Below, in pieces: positions 8,846 through 17,096 of a stretch of 64,000 bases of DNA. The stretch covers positions 1 through 64,000 of the forward strand of contig JAKCEW010000005.1 of NCBI GenBank assembly GCA_023539445.1. The letters run 5' to 3'. The position numbers and the translations under genes were made by a program. The notes beneath the pieces were generated by a model. That model was given only the letters and a program-made list of their open reading frames with translations. It searched no databases and was not told the origin of the DNA. Every line of letters starts with the position of its first letter. Position 1 is the stretch's first letter. This DNA comes from Candidatus Terraquivivens yellowstonensis (GTDB lineage Archaea; Thermoproteota; Nitrososphaeria_A; Caldarchaeales; Wolframiiraptoraceae).

Positions 8846-9319
8846 TCAGGTATCGATAAATTCAACAGAGCCATCTTGTGGATTATATATTATGACGGAG
8901 TCCCAACCGGGGTTCAGCACGAGGGCTTTACCGATCGTTTCCATCCTTCTGCTATGTGTATGGCCGTGGATCACGACGTCGTACATGCCGCTCCTTGCAA
9001 TCGCCTCAACAAGCTCAGCATACTCTCCGTGAATGACCGCGACCTTTTTGCCGTTGAGGTCTATGGAAGCAAACCTGCCCTCGAGCCTACCGCCAACCTC
9101 GTTGATCACCTTGTTCAGAAGTAGTAGATCACCGTCGTTGTTCCCTAGAACCGTTACGAATCTCAGCCCTGCGAACTCCCTCACCGAGAATGGAGCAACC
9201 CAGTCACCGCAATGGATAACGAGCTCGACCCGCCTTTCCTTGAACACGCGTACCGCCTTTCTTATCCGATCCAGATTGTCATGGGTATCGGATATTATGC
9301 CAACGGGCAAGCCTGACAC
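8846..9319 (-). CDS. MJ0936/YfcE-type metallophosphodiesterase
   Basis: A 157-residue calcineurin-like phosphoesterase. The metal ligands are evident: 'DTHDN' (about 11-15), 'HCGD' (about 36-39), 'GNND' (about 59-62), 'HGEY' and the 'HGHTH' motif (about 118-122). The family hydrolyses phosphodiester bonds with Mn or Ni in two-metal centres; the physiological substrate is unknown. Length is normal for the MJ0936 family. It is convergent with the pilin gene on its 3' side and divergent from the 103-residue gene on its 5' side. Confidence 0.92.
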   Translation of the reverse strand: MSGLPVGIISDTHDNLDRIRKAVRVFKERRVELVIHCGDWVAPFSVREFAGLRFVTVLGNNDGDLLLLNKVINEVGGRLEGRFASIDLNGKKVAVIHGEYAELVEAIARSGMYDVVIHGHTHSRRMETIGKALVLNPGWDSVIIYNPQDGSVEFIDT

Positions 9320-9369
9320 CGCATGCGTACGTTATGCCCGTCCTTTTAGCTTTTTCAACGAACATTCAG

Positions 9370-9379
9370 CTTAAATATG
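9370..9379 (+). promoter_or_regulatory. TATA box for the 103-residue gene
   Basis: CTTAAATATG is centred 27 nt before the GTG start at 9402, the ideal position for a leaderless archaeal transcript. This supports the GTG as the true start. Confidence 0.6.
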
Positions 9380-9401
9380 GTGCCTAAAATTGTATGCGTA
9401 G

Positions 9402-9713
9402 GTGGTTGTGGTGGAGATAATCCTGAAGGTTAAGTCAGAGAACGTCGATAGGGTACGGAACACCCTATTAAGCGATGACGTGGTTTCGAGGGCAAACGTC
9501 CTCGTGAGGGATGCGAAGAGCTTGATCGGCGGCGAGGGCTTCGAGGGCTACTACGTCAGGATAATAGGAACCGATGAACAGTGCAGCAGAGCATCGGAAC
9601 TCGTGAAGGATATCGTCGAGGAAGTGAAGGGCGAGGAGAAGGAAAGGATATCGGCGAAATTCGAGGAGGAAGGGGAGGCCGCGGTCGAAGGCTTCGGCAG
9701 GATATTCGGCTGA
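9402..9713 (+). CDS. Small alpha/beta protein of unknown function
   Basis: A 103-residue acidic protein (Glu/Lys rich C-terminal half). The predicted pattern beta-alpha-beta-beta-alpha ('VVVEIILKVKS', 'GYYVRIIGTDEQCSRASELV') resembles a ferredoxin-like or ACT-like small domain, but no family is recognised. The GTG start is backed by a TATA box 27 nt upstream. A tRNA-Cys gene follows 49 nt downstream on the same strand. No membrane segment or metal motif is present. Confidence 0.62.
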   Translation: MVVVEIILKVKSENVDRVRNTLLSDDVVSRANVLVRDAKSLIGGEGFEGYYVRIIGTDEQCSRASELVKDIVEEVKGEEKERISAKFEEEGEAAVEGFGRIFG

Positions 9714-9762
9714 GGCGCAAAGTTCAATACCCTCCACGTTCTAAACAATTTTCGTCGGGACT

Positions 9763-9834
9763 GCCGGGGTGGCCGAGCAGCTAGGCGGCGGCCTGCAGAG
9801 CCGCTCTACTCGGGTGCAAATCCCGACCCCGGCT
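9763..9834 (+). tRNA. tRNA-Cys (anticodon GCA)
   Basis: The acceptor stem GCCGGGG (9763-9769) pairs with CCCCGGC (9827-9833), with discriminator T9834 and an encoded CCA at 9835-9837. The anticodon stem GCGGC/GCCGC holds the loop CTGCAGA with GCA at 9795-9797. The discriminator U is the known cysteine identity base. The T-arm is TCGGG-TGCAAAT-CCCGA: the position equivalent to 55 is G rather than the nearly universal U. No intron is seen. The stop codon of the convergent radical SAM gene begins at 9838, immediately after the CCA. Confidence 0.95.
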
Positions 9835-9837
9835 CCA

Positions 9838-10911
9838 TTAAGGCATTATTTCCACGGTATTGTTGTATTCCGGATACAATAAATCTTCAAGCCTGAGTCG
9901 CGACCTTGATGTAGCGCTCATAATCCTTTCTAGGTTGTTCTCGATGAGGTCGATGATGAATTTCGAGCACTCGCAAACGGCCTCGACCCCCTCAATTCCC
10001 CACAACCTTTCGAGATGCGTGTAAAGACATCTGGTCCCGCAGGTTCTTAGGCGCTCGCATGACTTGCATGGTTCCTCGACGATCGGCTTCCTTTTCTCGA
10101 TATCAGATCTTGAGACATTTCCCAAGCGGCCCACAAAAGCCCATCTTTCCGAGACCGCTATCGGGCAGGATACAACCCTTCCGTCGGTCAGAATCGTGAA
10201 AGATTCAATCCCGGAGCCGCATGGTGGAATCGGTCCGCCCCTCAGAACCCTCTTGAGTATTCCACGGAACGGGACTATTCCAAGAAGCTCGCCCCGCTCA
10301 AGTCTTGCAAGCCATTCCCCGAAAAGCCTCCTGAGCCCGGTCATGTAGGACTCGCGGATCCACTGCCAGAGATCAGGCCACGATTCGATCGGAACCCATA
10401 CGAAGCTGAGTTGCCAATGGACCGAGTCGAAGATGCCGATGTCTAGCAGGTGCATCACGTCGCTGAAAACGTCGGAGTGACAGGTCAGAGTCATCCTCGC
10501 GACAAGCTCCCCTTCGAACCCTTTTGCGCGCACGGCGCTCACAGAATTCAGCACTTTCCTGTAAACCCCCTTGCCTCTATACATGTCGGTTACCGCCTCC
10601 CGACCGTCTATGGATATGAGGATTGTAGAGAGCGAATCAAGGAGTCTCGGACTCAGCCTATCGAGCAGGAGCCCGTTCGTCTGGACAACGAACCGCGCAT
10701 CCGGAAACCTCTCGACGACATCTTTCATGAATGCTATGTTCAGTAGAGGCTCGCCCCCGTAAAATGCGACGACATCTCCGCTCTTTATCAGGTCATCCAA
10801 TAACCCGATTCTATACTCCACCCTCCATGGGACGATGCTCGGGTCGAAGCTCCCTCCGCAGTATTTGCATGAAAGGTTGCAGCGCCCTGTAGTGTAAAGG
10901 ATGAACTGCAT
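9838..10911 (-). CDS. SPASM-type radical SAM enzyme, AF0577-like (putative peptide modification)
   Basis: A 357-residue protein with the radical SAM cluster motif 'CNLSCKYC' at residues 11-18, the 'YGGEPLLN' SAM-contact segment (about 51-58), and a Cys-rich C-terminal SPASM-like region ('EEPCKSCERLRTCGTRCLY' plus 'CECSKF'). The SPASM domain carries extra iron-sulphur clusters in enzymes that modify peptides, such as sulfatase maturases and mycofactocin or quinohemoprotein maturases. The overall sequence suggests the archaeal AF0577 group. No obvious Cys-rich or short precursor peptide is seen beside it, so the substrate is unknown. The TATA box lies about 33 nt upstream. Confidence 0.82.
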   Translation of the reverse strand: MQFILYTTGRCNLSCKYCGGSFDPSIVPWRVEYRIGLLDDLIKSGDVVAFYGGEPLLNIAFMKDVVERFPDARFVVQTNGLLLDRLSPRLLDSLSTILISIDGREAVTDMYRGKGVYRKVLNSVSAVRAKGFEGELVARMTLTCHSDVFSDVMHLLDIGIFDSVHWQLSFVWVPIESWPDLWQWIRESYMTGLRRLFGEWLARLERGELLGIVPFRGILKRVLRGGPIPPCGSGIESFTILTDGRVVSCPIAVSERWAFVGRLGNVSRSDIEKRKPIVEEPCKSCERLRTCGTRCLYTHLERLWGIEGVEAVCECSKFIIDLIENNLERIMSATSRSRLRLEDLLYPEYNNTVEIMP

Positions 10912-10939
10912 CCGGAGATTATGCTGAGCACGGCAACGG

Positions 10940-10978
10940 TATATTTACTTTACCGGGTTGGGAGCAAAAACTTAAAGC
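10940..10978. promoter_or_regulatory. Divergent promoters of the radical SAM gene and udg
   Basis: On the minus strand AGTAAATATA (10940-10949) sits about 33 nt before the radical SAM start at 10911. On the plus strand AACTTAAAGC (10969-10978) is centred about 29 nt before the TTG start of the uracil-DNA glycosylase at 11003. The spacing supports both chosen starts. Confidence 0.55.
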
Positions 10979-11002
10979 CCTAATAGAGCAATTTTCAACG
11001 AT

Positions 11003-11596
11003 TTGGATCCGAGTTCGAGACTCAAGGCCCTCCGAAATGAGGTCAAAACTTGTAGGAAGTGCTCCCTCTGGAAGACCCGAAAGAATGCGGTCTTTGACGA
11101 AGGACCGGTGGATGCTCGGATCATGCTCGTTGGTCTCGGGCCCGGAAAGCAGGAGGACCTTCAAGGCAGACCTTTTGTCGGGGCAGCCGGGAAGCTTCTC
11201 GACGAGCTCATCAAGGAGGCCGGGCTTAATAGGGAGCGGCTGTACATAACCAACGTCCTCAAGTGCTTCCTTCCGGAGAATCGGGCAACAGAGGAGCAGA
11301 TAAAGGCCTGTGCACCATACCTCGACGAGCAGATAGACCTAGTAAGCCCAGAAGTTCTGGTCCCCTTAGGGAACGTGGCGGCAAACTATCTTTTGAAGAA
11401 ATTCGGAATGGAGCCGGCACCCATGGAGGAGATTCATGGAAAGTTCTTCAGGGCATCGATGCTAACACAATCCATGTTGATCGTTCCTATGTACCATCCG
11501 GCCTCGGCCCTCAGGAATCCGCCCCTACGGAACGTCCTCTTCGAAGACTGGAGGGAGTTCGGTTCAAGGCTGAGATCTTTGGGAATAGTTCCCTAG
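11003..11596 (+). CDS. udg: Type-4 uracil-DNA glycosylase
   Basis: A 197-residue family 4 UDG, which removes uracil from DNA (cytosine deamination damage, frequent at high temperature) to start base excision repair. The four iron-sulphur cysteines are present at C17, C20, C88 and C103. The catalytic motif A is the variant 'GLGPGKQEDLQGRPFVG' (about 44-60), and the C-terminal 'YHPAS' provides the second motif. Length matches the family. The start is TTG, with a TATA box at the right distance. An AmrS-like gene follows 27 nt downstream and may be co-transcribed. Confidence 0.94.
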   Translation: MDPSSRLKALRNEVKTCRKCSLWKTRKNAVFDEGPVDARIMLVGLGPGKQEDLQGRPFVGAAGKLLDELIKEAGLNRERLYITNVLKCFLPENRATEEQIKACAPYLDEQIDLVSPEVLVPLGNVAANYLLKKFGMEPAPMEEIHGKFFRASMLTQSMLIVPMYHPASALRNPPLRNVLFEDWREFGSRLRSLGIVP

Positions 11597-11623
11597 CGCT
11601 ACGATTATATTTCATCCAAAGCC

Positions 11624-12688
11624 TTGATGATTCCGATGGAATATCCACTCGCTAGGTTTCAAGAGGAACTTGGAGAAGGTAGGGCGAGGTGTAGGGCCTG
11701 CAGTAGGTTCTGTACAATAAGGGATGGTGGTTTTGGGATCTGCTGGAACTACGCGAACATCGGCGGGAAGATATTTCACGTCGGCTATGGCCTCTTAAGC
11801 TCGATCGAGAGCAGACCCATAGAGATAAAACCATTCTTCCACTACTGGCCTGGCTCTTCAGCGCTCACGTTCTCGAACTGGGGCTGTAACTTCTACTGCC
11901 CATGGTGCCAGAATCACAGAATCAGCTTCAGCAGGCCTCCAGCAGACTCTGGTGTCAGGCATTCTCCGGAGGATTTGGTGGAGATGGCGAAGGCATTCGG
12001 CGATGAAGGTCTTTGTGCCAGCTTTAACGAGCCTGCTACCCAAGTTGACTTCCTTTTAGATGTGTTCTCGCTCGGCAAAAAGGAAGGACTCTACTCTACT
12101 GTGGTCACGAACGGGTACTTCAGCCACGCCTCGCTGGAGGCCCTAATCGAATCGGGATGCGATGGCTTTTCAATAGATATAAAAGGTTGCCCGAAGTCCC
12201 ACACTAAGATTTTGAAGGGTGTGGACCCAAATGTTGTATTGAGTAACGCGAAACATGCAATAGAGCTTAATGCGCATGTAGAAATGGTCTTCCTCATAGT
12301 CCCGGGATTCAACGACGATGATGATTGTATAAGATGGATAGTGGAAAAGCATGTCTCGATGCTCGGAGAGGACGTCCCTTTGCACATCAACAGGTACTAT
12401 CCGGCGCACAGGTACGCCTCACCACCTACGCCCCTCGAAAAGTTGCTGTTTGCGAAGAAAATAGCCCAAGAGGCCGGCGTGAAGTTCGTCTACATAGGAA
12501 ACGTTGGTTTGCCGGAATTCGAGAGCACCTACTGTCCCACATGCGGAAAGCTGCTGATAGCTAGGAGTGGCTACGAGGTCACCGCCTACAATTTGGACAA
12601 AGAGAATAGGTGCCCTAGGTGCAATACCCGCATACCTTTAAGGGGCTGCAACATAAAGAAAGATAAGAGATGGCGCATTCTTTTGTAA
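11624..12688 (+). CDS. amrS: AmrS-like radical SAM protein (PFL-activase family)
   Basis: A 354-residue enzyme with an N-terminal Cys-rich segment ('CRACSRFCTIRDGGFGIC'), the radical SAM motif 'CNFYCPWC' (about 89-96), the SAM-binding 'SFNEPATQ' segment, and a C-terminal zinc-ribbon-like pair ('CPTCGK' and 'CPRCN'). This arrangement is typical of the radical SAM component of the AmmeMemoRadiSam system, whose partners AmrA and AmrB are not in the window. The biochemical substrate of the family is not established. Three candidate Met starts lie close together (11624, 11627, 11636); the first is used here. Confidence 0.85.
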   Translation: MMIPMEYPLARFQEELGEGRARCRACSRFCTIRDGGFGICWNYANIGGKIFHVGYGLLSSIESRPIEIKPFFHYWPGSSALTFSNWGCNFYCPWCQNHRISFSRPPADSGVRHSPEDLVEMAKAFGDEGLCASFNEPATQVDFLLDVFSLGKKEGLYSTVVTNGYFSHASLEALIESGCDGFSIDIKGCPKSHTKILKGVDPNVVLSNAKHAIELNAHVEMVFLIVPGFNDDDDCIRWIVEKHVSMLGEDVPLHINRYYPAHRYASPPTPLEKLLFAKKIAQEAGVKFVYIGNVGLPEFESTYCPTCGKLLIARSGYEVTAYNLDKENRCPRCNTRIPLRGCNIKKDKRWRILL

Positions 12689-12731
12689 TAAAATTTATTT
12701 AGAGACTTCTATTCCAAAAAGTTGATCGGGC

Positions 12732-13643
12732 ATGGGCCTAAAAACCTGGTTCCTAGCCACGAGACCATGGTCATTCGTAATGACTGCAGTATCGGTAGGG
12801 TTGGCCGGCTCTCTTGCTTGGAGGGTTGGCTCATTCGAGCCTTTACACTTTTTGCTCACGCTTTTTGGTCTAATAGCGTTCCATGCAGCGAGCAACATGC
12901 TAAACGACTACTATGATGTGAAGCATGCGGTCGATGTATACGGTGCGCCTACCACTAGATACAGGGTGCATCCTTTGCTTTCGGGTCAGATAAGTGTTAA
13001 GTCGTTCACTATTGCGATCGCATTCCTCTATGCAGTGGTTCTAAGCATTGCGACGTATCTTTCGCTGGTAAGGGGTTTTGTCGTTTTGCTCTTTACTGTG
13101 GCTGGACTGTTCTTCAGCTATTTCTACACGGCCGACCCTGTTCCGCTAAAGCACAGGGCTTTGGGTGAAATATCAGCCCTCTTAACATGGGGCCCCCTCA
13201 TGGTGGGCGGAACATACTTCGTACTAACGGGAAGGTTAGACCTTCTGCCCGTGCTCGCGTCCTTGCCCATAGGTGTGCTTGTTATGACGGTTCTCTTTGC
13301 GAACAACATGCGCGATGTAGATTACGACAAGACGGTCAACATTACTACCCTCCCGATGATCTTGGGAAAAGAGCGCTCCCTCAGCTTCTACAAATATTCG
13401 ATAATTTCTGCCTACGTGGCGCTCTTTGCGCTAGTGGTCGCCGCTTTGCTTCCTCCAACGACACTTCTCGTAATTTTAACCATACCGAATGCGATAAGGC
13501 TGATCAAAATCTTTAAACATGGCGTACCTGACGCAGCAGACCCGCTGACAGCGCAGCTTACGCTCCGCTTCGGCCTACTAATGATAGCGGGCGTACTCAT
13601 AGGAGACCTTTTAGAAATTTTCGGCATCAAACTTTCTCTTTAG
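12732..13643 (+). CDS. UbiA-family prenyltransferase (MenA-like)
   Basis: A 303-residue membrane protein with about eight to nine hydrophobic helices. The two Asp-rich prenyl-diphosphate binding motifs are visible as 'NMLNDYYD' (about 56-63) and 'NNMRDVDYD' (about 194-202). Such enzymes attach isoprenoid chains to aromatic acceptors; the second motif and the order resemble MenA (1,4-dihydroxy-2-naphthoate prenyltransferase), so a role in menaquinone synthesis for the respiratory chain is plausible. Archaeal UbiA relatives that make ether lipids (DGGGP synthase) are usually shorter and differ in these motifs, but that alternative is not fully excluded. Confidence 0.85.
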   Translation: MGLKTWFLATRPWSFVMTAVSVGLAGSLAWRVGSFEPLHFLLTLFGLIAFHAASNMLNDYYDVKHAVDVYGAPTTRYRVHPLLSGQISVKSFTIAIAFLYAVVLSIATYLSLVRGFVVLLFTVAGLFFSYFYTADPVPLKHRALGEISALLTWGPLMVGGTYFVLTGRLDLLPVLASLPIGVLVMTVLFANNMRDVDYDKTVNITTLPMILGKERSLSFYKYSIISAYVALFALVVAALLPPTTLLVILTIPNAIRLIKIFKHGVPDAADPLTAQLTLRFGLLMIAGVLIGDLLEIFGIKLSL

Positions 13644-13737
13644 GTTGAATATGTGGGGTCGGCTCGGCTCTTCCGACATCATAAGCTCAGTCTGGGACGG
13701 CAGCCTCATTCCCCGTAAAGTTTAACATACAAAATGA

Positions 13738-13746
13738 CTTTATATC
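13738..13746 (+). promoter_or_regulatory. TATA box of the HIT-family gene
   Basis: CTTTATATC is centred about 29 nt before the TTG start at 13771, supporting a leaderless transcript and this start. Confidence 0.55.
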
Positions 13747-13770
13747 CTTTCAATCTTAGGTAAGGCGGCC

Positions 13771-14256
13771 TTGAAGTGGTTATGGGCTCCTTGGCGCATG
13801 GCTTACATAAGCTCCGGCGGGCCTAAGGAGTGCATTTTCTGCACAAAAGGCGTCTCTTCGAACGAAAAAGAGGACCTAGTCCTCTTCAAGGGCAAGAGGT
13901 GCTTTGTCCTGATGAACCTTTATCCATACAACCCCGGTCACCTCATGGTGGCGCCGTATAGGCACGTGGGCAACTTAACGGAACTGGATGTGGATGAAAG
14001 GAATGAACTCATGGAGCTGATAGTGAAATCCATAGCAATTTTGCAGAAAGTCATGAATCCGGATGGTTTTAACGTTGGTGTAAACTTGGGGAGGGTCGCG
14101 GGCGCCGGTGTTGAGGGGCACGTCCATTTCCATGTTGTTCCACGATGGTCCGGTGACACAAACTTCATGACCGTCGTGGGCGACGTGAAGGTAATGCCTG
14201 AGCTTTTGAGCAGCACATACGAAAAACTCGTGGTACACTTCGTCGAAAAGAAGTAG
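13771..14256 (+). CDS. HIT-family nucleotide hydrolase or phosphorylase
   Basis: A 161-residue histidine-triad protein. The active-site triad appears as 'HVHFHVVPRW' (about 117-126), and an N-terminal 'CIFC' (about 19-22) may bind zinc. The family hydrolyses or phosphorolyses dinucleoside polyphosphates (Ap4A) or nucleoside phosphoramidates. Length and the N-terminal 'LWAPWRMAYI' match the Ap4A phosphorylase-like branch known from actinobacteria and archaea. A HAD hydrolase gene follows after 22 nt on the same strand, probably in one transcript. Confidence 0.9.
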   Translation: MKWLWAPWRMAYISSGGPKECIFCTKGVSSNEKEDLVLFKGKRCFVLMNLYPYNPGHLMVAPYRHVGNLTELDVDERNELMELIVKSIAILQKVMNPDGFNVGVNLGRVAGAGVEGHVHFHVVPRWSGDTNFMTVVGDVKVMPELLSSTYEKLVVHFVEKK

Positions 14257-14278
14257 TCTTCGAGTTAGGGACTTTGAC

Positions 14279-14929
14279 ATGGGTAAATTTAGAGCCATAA
14301 TATTCGATATCGACGCGACGATATGCGATAACACGGAAAGGAGGAGGAGGGCGATTGAGCTAACATTAAACATAGCGGTGCCCGAAGAGCTTTACTCACG
14401 AATAAAGAAAAAGGGTTTTCCACACATCATAAAGGCGCTTGGGTTTGAGCCTAACAACGAACTCGTCAAAAAGGTTGAAAGGTGCTTTCTCGAGAACGAG
14501 GAGCTTTATGTTCTTGACAGGCCGATAGAAGGCGCGGTCGAGACCCTTAACGCTTTAGCATCGATTTACAGGGTAGGCTATGTGACGGGTAGGCCTAAAG
14601 AACAGTTGGCGCTGGATTTTCTGAAAAGATATGGTTTTCCAATAGGTCCAGTAATGGCAAGGAGGATAGGCAGCGGTGAGGGTATGAAAAAGGTGGAAAT
14701 ATTCAAGGAAATGCTCAAAAGACTTGAGGTAGAACCTTCGGAGGCGGTCTCCGTTGGCGACATGCCCGAAGATGGTCTTGCCTCAAGAGCTGCGGGGGTG
14801 CTATCCGTTGGTGTTGCAGAATTTTCAACAGTTGATGTTGACCTCATGAGGAATAATTTCGACCACATAATAGAGAGAATAACTGACCTTCCTAAACTCC
14901 TTGCAGATTTAGAGGGAGGCTATATTTGA
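14279..14929 (+). CDS. HAD-superfamily hydrolase
   Basis: A 216-residue HAD protein with motif I 'DIDATICDN' (about 10-18), a helical cap domain (about 20-90), motif II around 'GYVTGRPKE' (Thr/Ser after the hydrophobic strand) and motif IV 'VGDMPEDGLASRAAG'. Most likely a small-molecule phosphatase such as a phosphoglycolate or nucleotide phosphatase; the substrate cannot be told. Motif I has Ala between the second Asp and the Thr (DxDAT), where DxDGT is more common. Its 3' end overlaps taw1, on the opposite strand, by 21 nt. Confidence 0.85.
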   Translation: MGKFRAIIFDIDATICDNTERRRRAIELTLNIAVPEELYSRIKKKGFPHIIKALGFEPNNELVKKVERCFLENEELYVLDRPIEGAVETLNALASIYRVGYVTGRPKEQLALDFLKRYGFPIGPVMARRIGSGEGMKKVEIFKEMLKRLEVEPSEAVSVGDMPEDGLASRAAGVLSVGVAEFSTVDVDLMRNNFDHIIERITDLPKLLADLEGGYI

Positions 14930-15880
14930 TAGCTCCACATCAGGTCTTGCTAAGAGCACCACCCTGCTATCTGAATCCTTGGTAACGATTACGTAACCCA
15001 AAGACCTATTAAGCTCTTCAGCGAAATCGGAAACTTCCTCCATGCTTGGCATAGCCTCCCTCGGCAGCCTCTTTTGAGACTCGCCTACGTGCATGTACGC
15101 CTTACACTCGACAAACTCGGGCATGGCAAGTTTTATTAAACTCGCATACTTCTCGGCATCTTTCATTGTGTAATTTTTCACCAACGTTAACCTCACAACT
15201 TTCCTACAGTCAAGCGAACTCATAAGCTCCAGACTTTTTATCGTTCTCTGCCAACTGTCCGTTATGAGTGGCCTCGTAACTTGTTTGTGTGTCTCTTCGT
15301 CAGGCCCGTATAAGCTTATGTAAAGATTGGTTGGCAGGACCTCGAGCTCCTTTAACACCTCGGGCATTGTGCCATTGGTCACGAGGAACGCCGTCATGCC
15401 CCTTAGCTTTGCCTCCTTTATCAGGTCGGAAAGGTAGGGATAAAGCGTCGGCTCGCCATCTAACGATATTGCTACATGCTTCGGCTCCATAGCCTCGTTA
15501 AACCTTTGAGCGGTAACCTTAGGATTGCCCTTGAAGCCCGAGAGGAGTTCTCGTTGCGCAGCTATGCAACCATCAAGTATCGCCTTTGGCTCGTCCCAAT
15601 CCCCGCTATACGGGCTAACCCTGTTTATGCTGTGGAAGCGCCAACAGAATATGCACATCATATTACAATATTGAAGCGTCGGCGTCATCTGAACGCATCT
15701 GTGACTTCTTATGCCGTACCACCTCTTATAGCAGAACTTGCCGCCCCTTAGCGCGGTTTTCGTCCAGTGGCAAACTTTCACGGCGGAATGCCTGCCAACT
15801 ATCCTATACCCTGCTTTCTTGAACTTCTCTAACGCTTTAACCTCATCCCTAGATAGTCTATGAGCCGGGATTGTCGACAT
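14909..15880 (-). CDS. taw1: tRNA 4-demethylwyosine synthase (TYW1/Taw1)
   Basis: A 323-residue radical SAM enzyme that condenses pyruvate with N1-methylguanosine-37 of tRNA-Phe to build the tricyclic wyosine base. The radical SAM motif 'CNMMCIFC' (about 72-79) is preceded by the cysteines typical of the second cluster ('KVCHW', 'KFCYKRWYGIRSHRC'). 'DGEPTLYPYL' is the SAM-contact strand, and the length equals that of archaeal Taw1, which lacks the eukaryotic flavodoxin domain. A minus-strand TATA box (AACATATATC) lies about 29 nt upstream. It supports accurate decoding of Phe codons; wyosine derivatives occur in archaea and eukaryotes. Confidence 0.95.
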   Translation of the reverse strand: MSTIPAHRLSRDEVKALEKFKKAGYRIVGRHSAVKVCHWTKTALRGGKFCYKRWYGIRSHRCVQMTPTLQYCNMMCIFCWRFHSINRVSPYSGDWDEPKAILDGCIAAQRELLSGFKGNPKVTAQRFNEAMEPKHVAISLDGEPTLYPYLSDLIKEAKLRGMTAFLVTNGTMPEVLKELEVLPTNLYISLYGPDEETHKQVTRPLITDSWQRTIKSLELMSSLDCRKVVRLTLVKNYTMKDAEKYASLIKLAMPEFVECKAYMHVGESQKRLPREAMPSMEEVSDFAEELNRSLGYVIVTKDSDSRVVLLARPDVELSNIASL

Positions 15881-15903
15881 CTGAATCCACTAAGGCTCGG
15901 TGG

Positions 15904-15930
15904 GATATATGTTTAACATAATATTTATAC
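15904..15930. promoter_or_regulatory. Divergent promoter region between taw1 and the enolase-superfamily gene
   Basis: The minus-strand AACATATATC (15904-15913) is centred 29 nt from the taw1 start. The plus-strand TATTTATAC (15922-15930) is about 42 nt from the enolase-superfamily ATG at 15968, implying a short leader of about 15 nt for that gene. Confidence 0.5.
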
Positions 15931-15967
15931 GGCTAATGATAAGGATGAAGATCGTGGTGTATGGTTT

Positions 15968-17080
15968 ATGAGGATAACCGATGTTAGACTTGTGTCGTTA
16001 TACTCGCCTCTTAAAGAGCCCATGAAGCTGTCCGTTGGAACGCTCGAGAAAAGACCTTTTGCGCTAATCGAGGTTCACACAGATGAGGGTATAATCGGTC
16101 TTGGGGAGACCTTCGTGAACTTCCCGCCATGGTCGATCGAGGAAAGGAAAGTAACGCTCGAGAACGTGAAGAAATTGCTTCTGGGTGAGGACCCCACGAA
16201 TATCGAAGCACTATGGAAAAAGATGCATACATCATTGGTGAAGATGGGGCTTCAAGGTGGTTGCAAGGGTGCTATAATCCAAGTGATTAGCGGGATAGAC
16301 ATAGCCCTTTGGGACATCCTTGGAAAAGTAAAGAACCAGCCCATATGTAAGCTCATATCAAATAGTCCAAAGCAAAAATTAAGACTTTACGCAACCGGAC
16401 TCAGTGCAAGCGACCCGGTAGGACATGCGAAGAGGTTGGTGTCAGAAGGATACGACACCCTGAAACTTAGGATAGGTTTTGACCCTGAGAAGGATGTCGA
16501 GCTTGTGAAGAGTGTAAGAGAGGCCGTGGGCAAAGATGTCAAACTGATAGCTGACGCAAACATGGCTTGGGACTACGAAAAGGCGTTAGAGATGGCTAAG
16601 AGATTAGAAAGGTATGAACTCTTCTGGCTCGAGGAGCCCATCATATGCGATGACCTAGACGGTATGTCGCGGCTTGCGGCCGAACTCGATACTTGGATCG
16701 GCGCCGGAGAGAATGCTTACGGTTTGGCCGAGTTTGAGAGGATGGTAAAGAAGAGGGCTGCCGACGTCCTAATGCCCGACGTCAGCAAGACAGGCGGCAT
16801 AACTGAGGGTGTTAGAATAGCCAAGCTAATAAACTCGAGCGGGCTACCTTTCTCGCCGCACTTCTATGGCTCTGAGGTTGGCTTCGCAGCGACCTTGCAT
16901 TTTGTTGCGGCAACTGAGGGGTGCTTGATAGTTCAAAGAGACATATCGGATGTACCTCTCTTCAAGGACATGCTAAAGGAACCAATAAGGATAGAAGATG
17001 GTTATGCTGAGGTGCCAAAAGGTCCTGGCTTAGGCATAGAGCTAAATTGGGAGAAGTTGGAGAAGTACCGCACAGGTTAA
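15968..17080 (+). CDS. Enolase-superfamily enzyme (mandelate racemase / muconate lactonizing group)
   Basis: A 370-residue protein with an N-terminal capping domain (1-120) and a (beta/alpha)7-beta barrel. Visible catalytic features are the KxR motif in 'TLKLRIG' (about 164-168), metal ligands in 'ADANMAWD', 'EEP' and 'GAGENA', Asp in 'MPDVSKTGG' and His in 'SPHFYG'. This set places it in the mandelate racemase subgroup, which holds sugar-acid dehydratases and epimerases. The substrate cannot be assigned from motifs. Its neighbours (IMPase-family phosphatase and D-2-hydroxyacid dehydrogenase, both on the opposite strand) are compatible with sugar-acid metabolism. Confidence 0.87.
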   Translation: MRITDVRLVSLYSPLKEPMKLSVGTLEKRPFALIEVHTDEGIIGLGETFVNFPPWSIEERKVTLENVKKLLLGEDPTNIEALWKKMHTSLVKMGLQGGCKGAIIQVISGIDIALWDILGKVKNQPICKLISNSPKQKLRLYATGLSASDPVGHAKRLVSEGYDTLKLRIGFDPEKDVELVKSVREAVGKDVKLIADANMAWDYEKALEMAKRLERYELFWLEEPIICDDLDGMSRLAAELDTWIGAGENAYGLAEFERMVKKRAADVLMPDVSKTGGITEGVRIAKLINSSGLPFSPHFYGSEVGFAATLHFVAATEGCLIVQRDISDVPLFKDMLKEPIRIEDGYAEVPKGPGLGIELNWEKLEKYRTG

Positions 17081-17096
17081 TGGGTGGCACTCGATC

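Noticed and set aside
9551-9748. Minus-strand ORFs opposite the 103-residue gene
   Set aside because: The plus-strand gene has an ideal TATA box and the minus frames are Ser/Phe rich shadows.
13681-13730. ATGATG-type sequence on the minus strand as a C/D box sRNA
   Set aside because: Only a C-like motif is present; no downstream C' and D boxes at a plausible distance.
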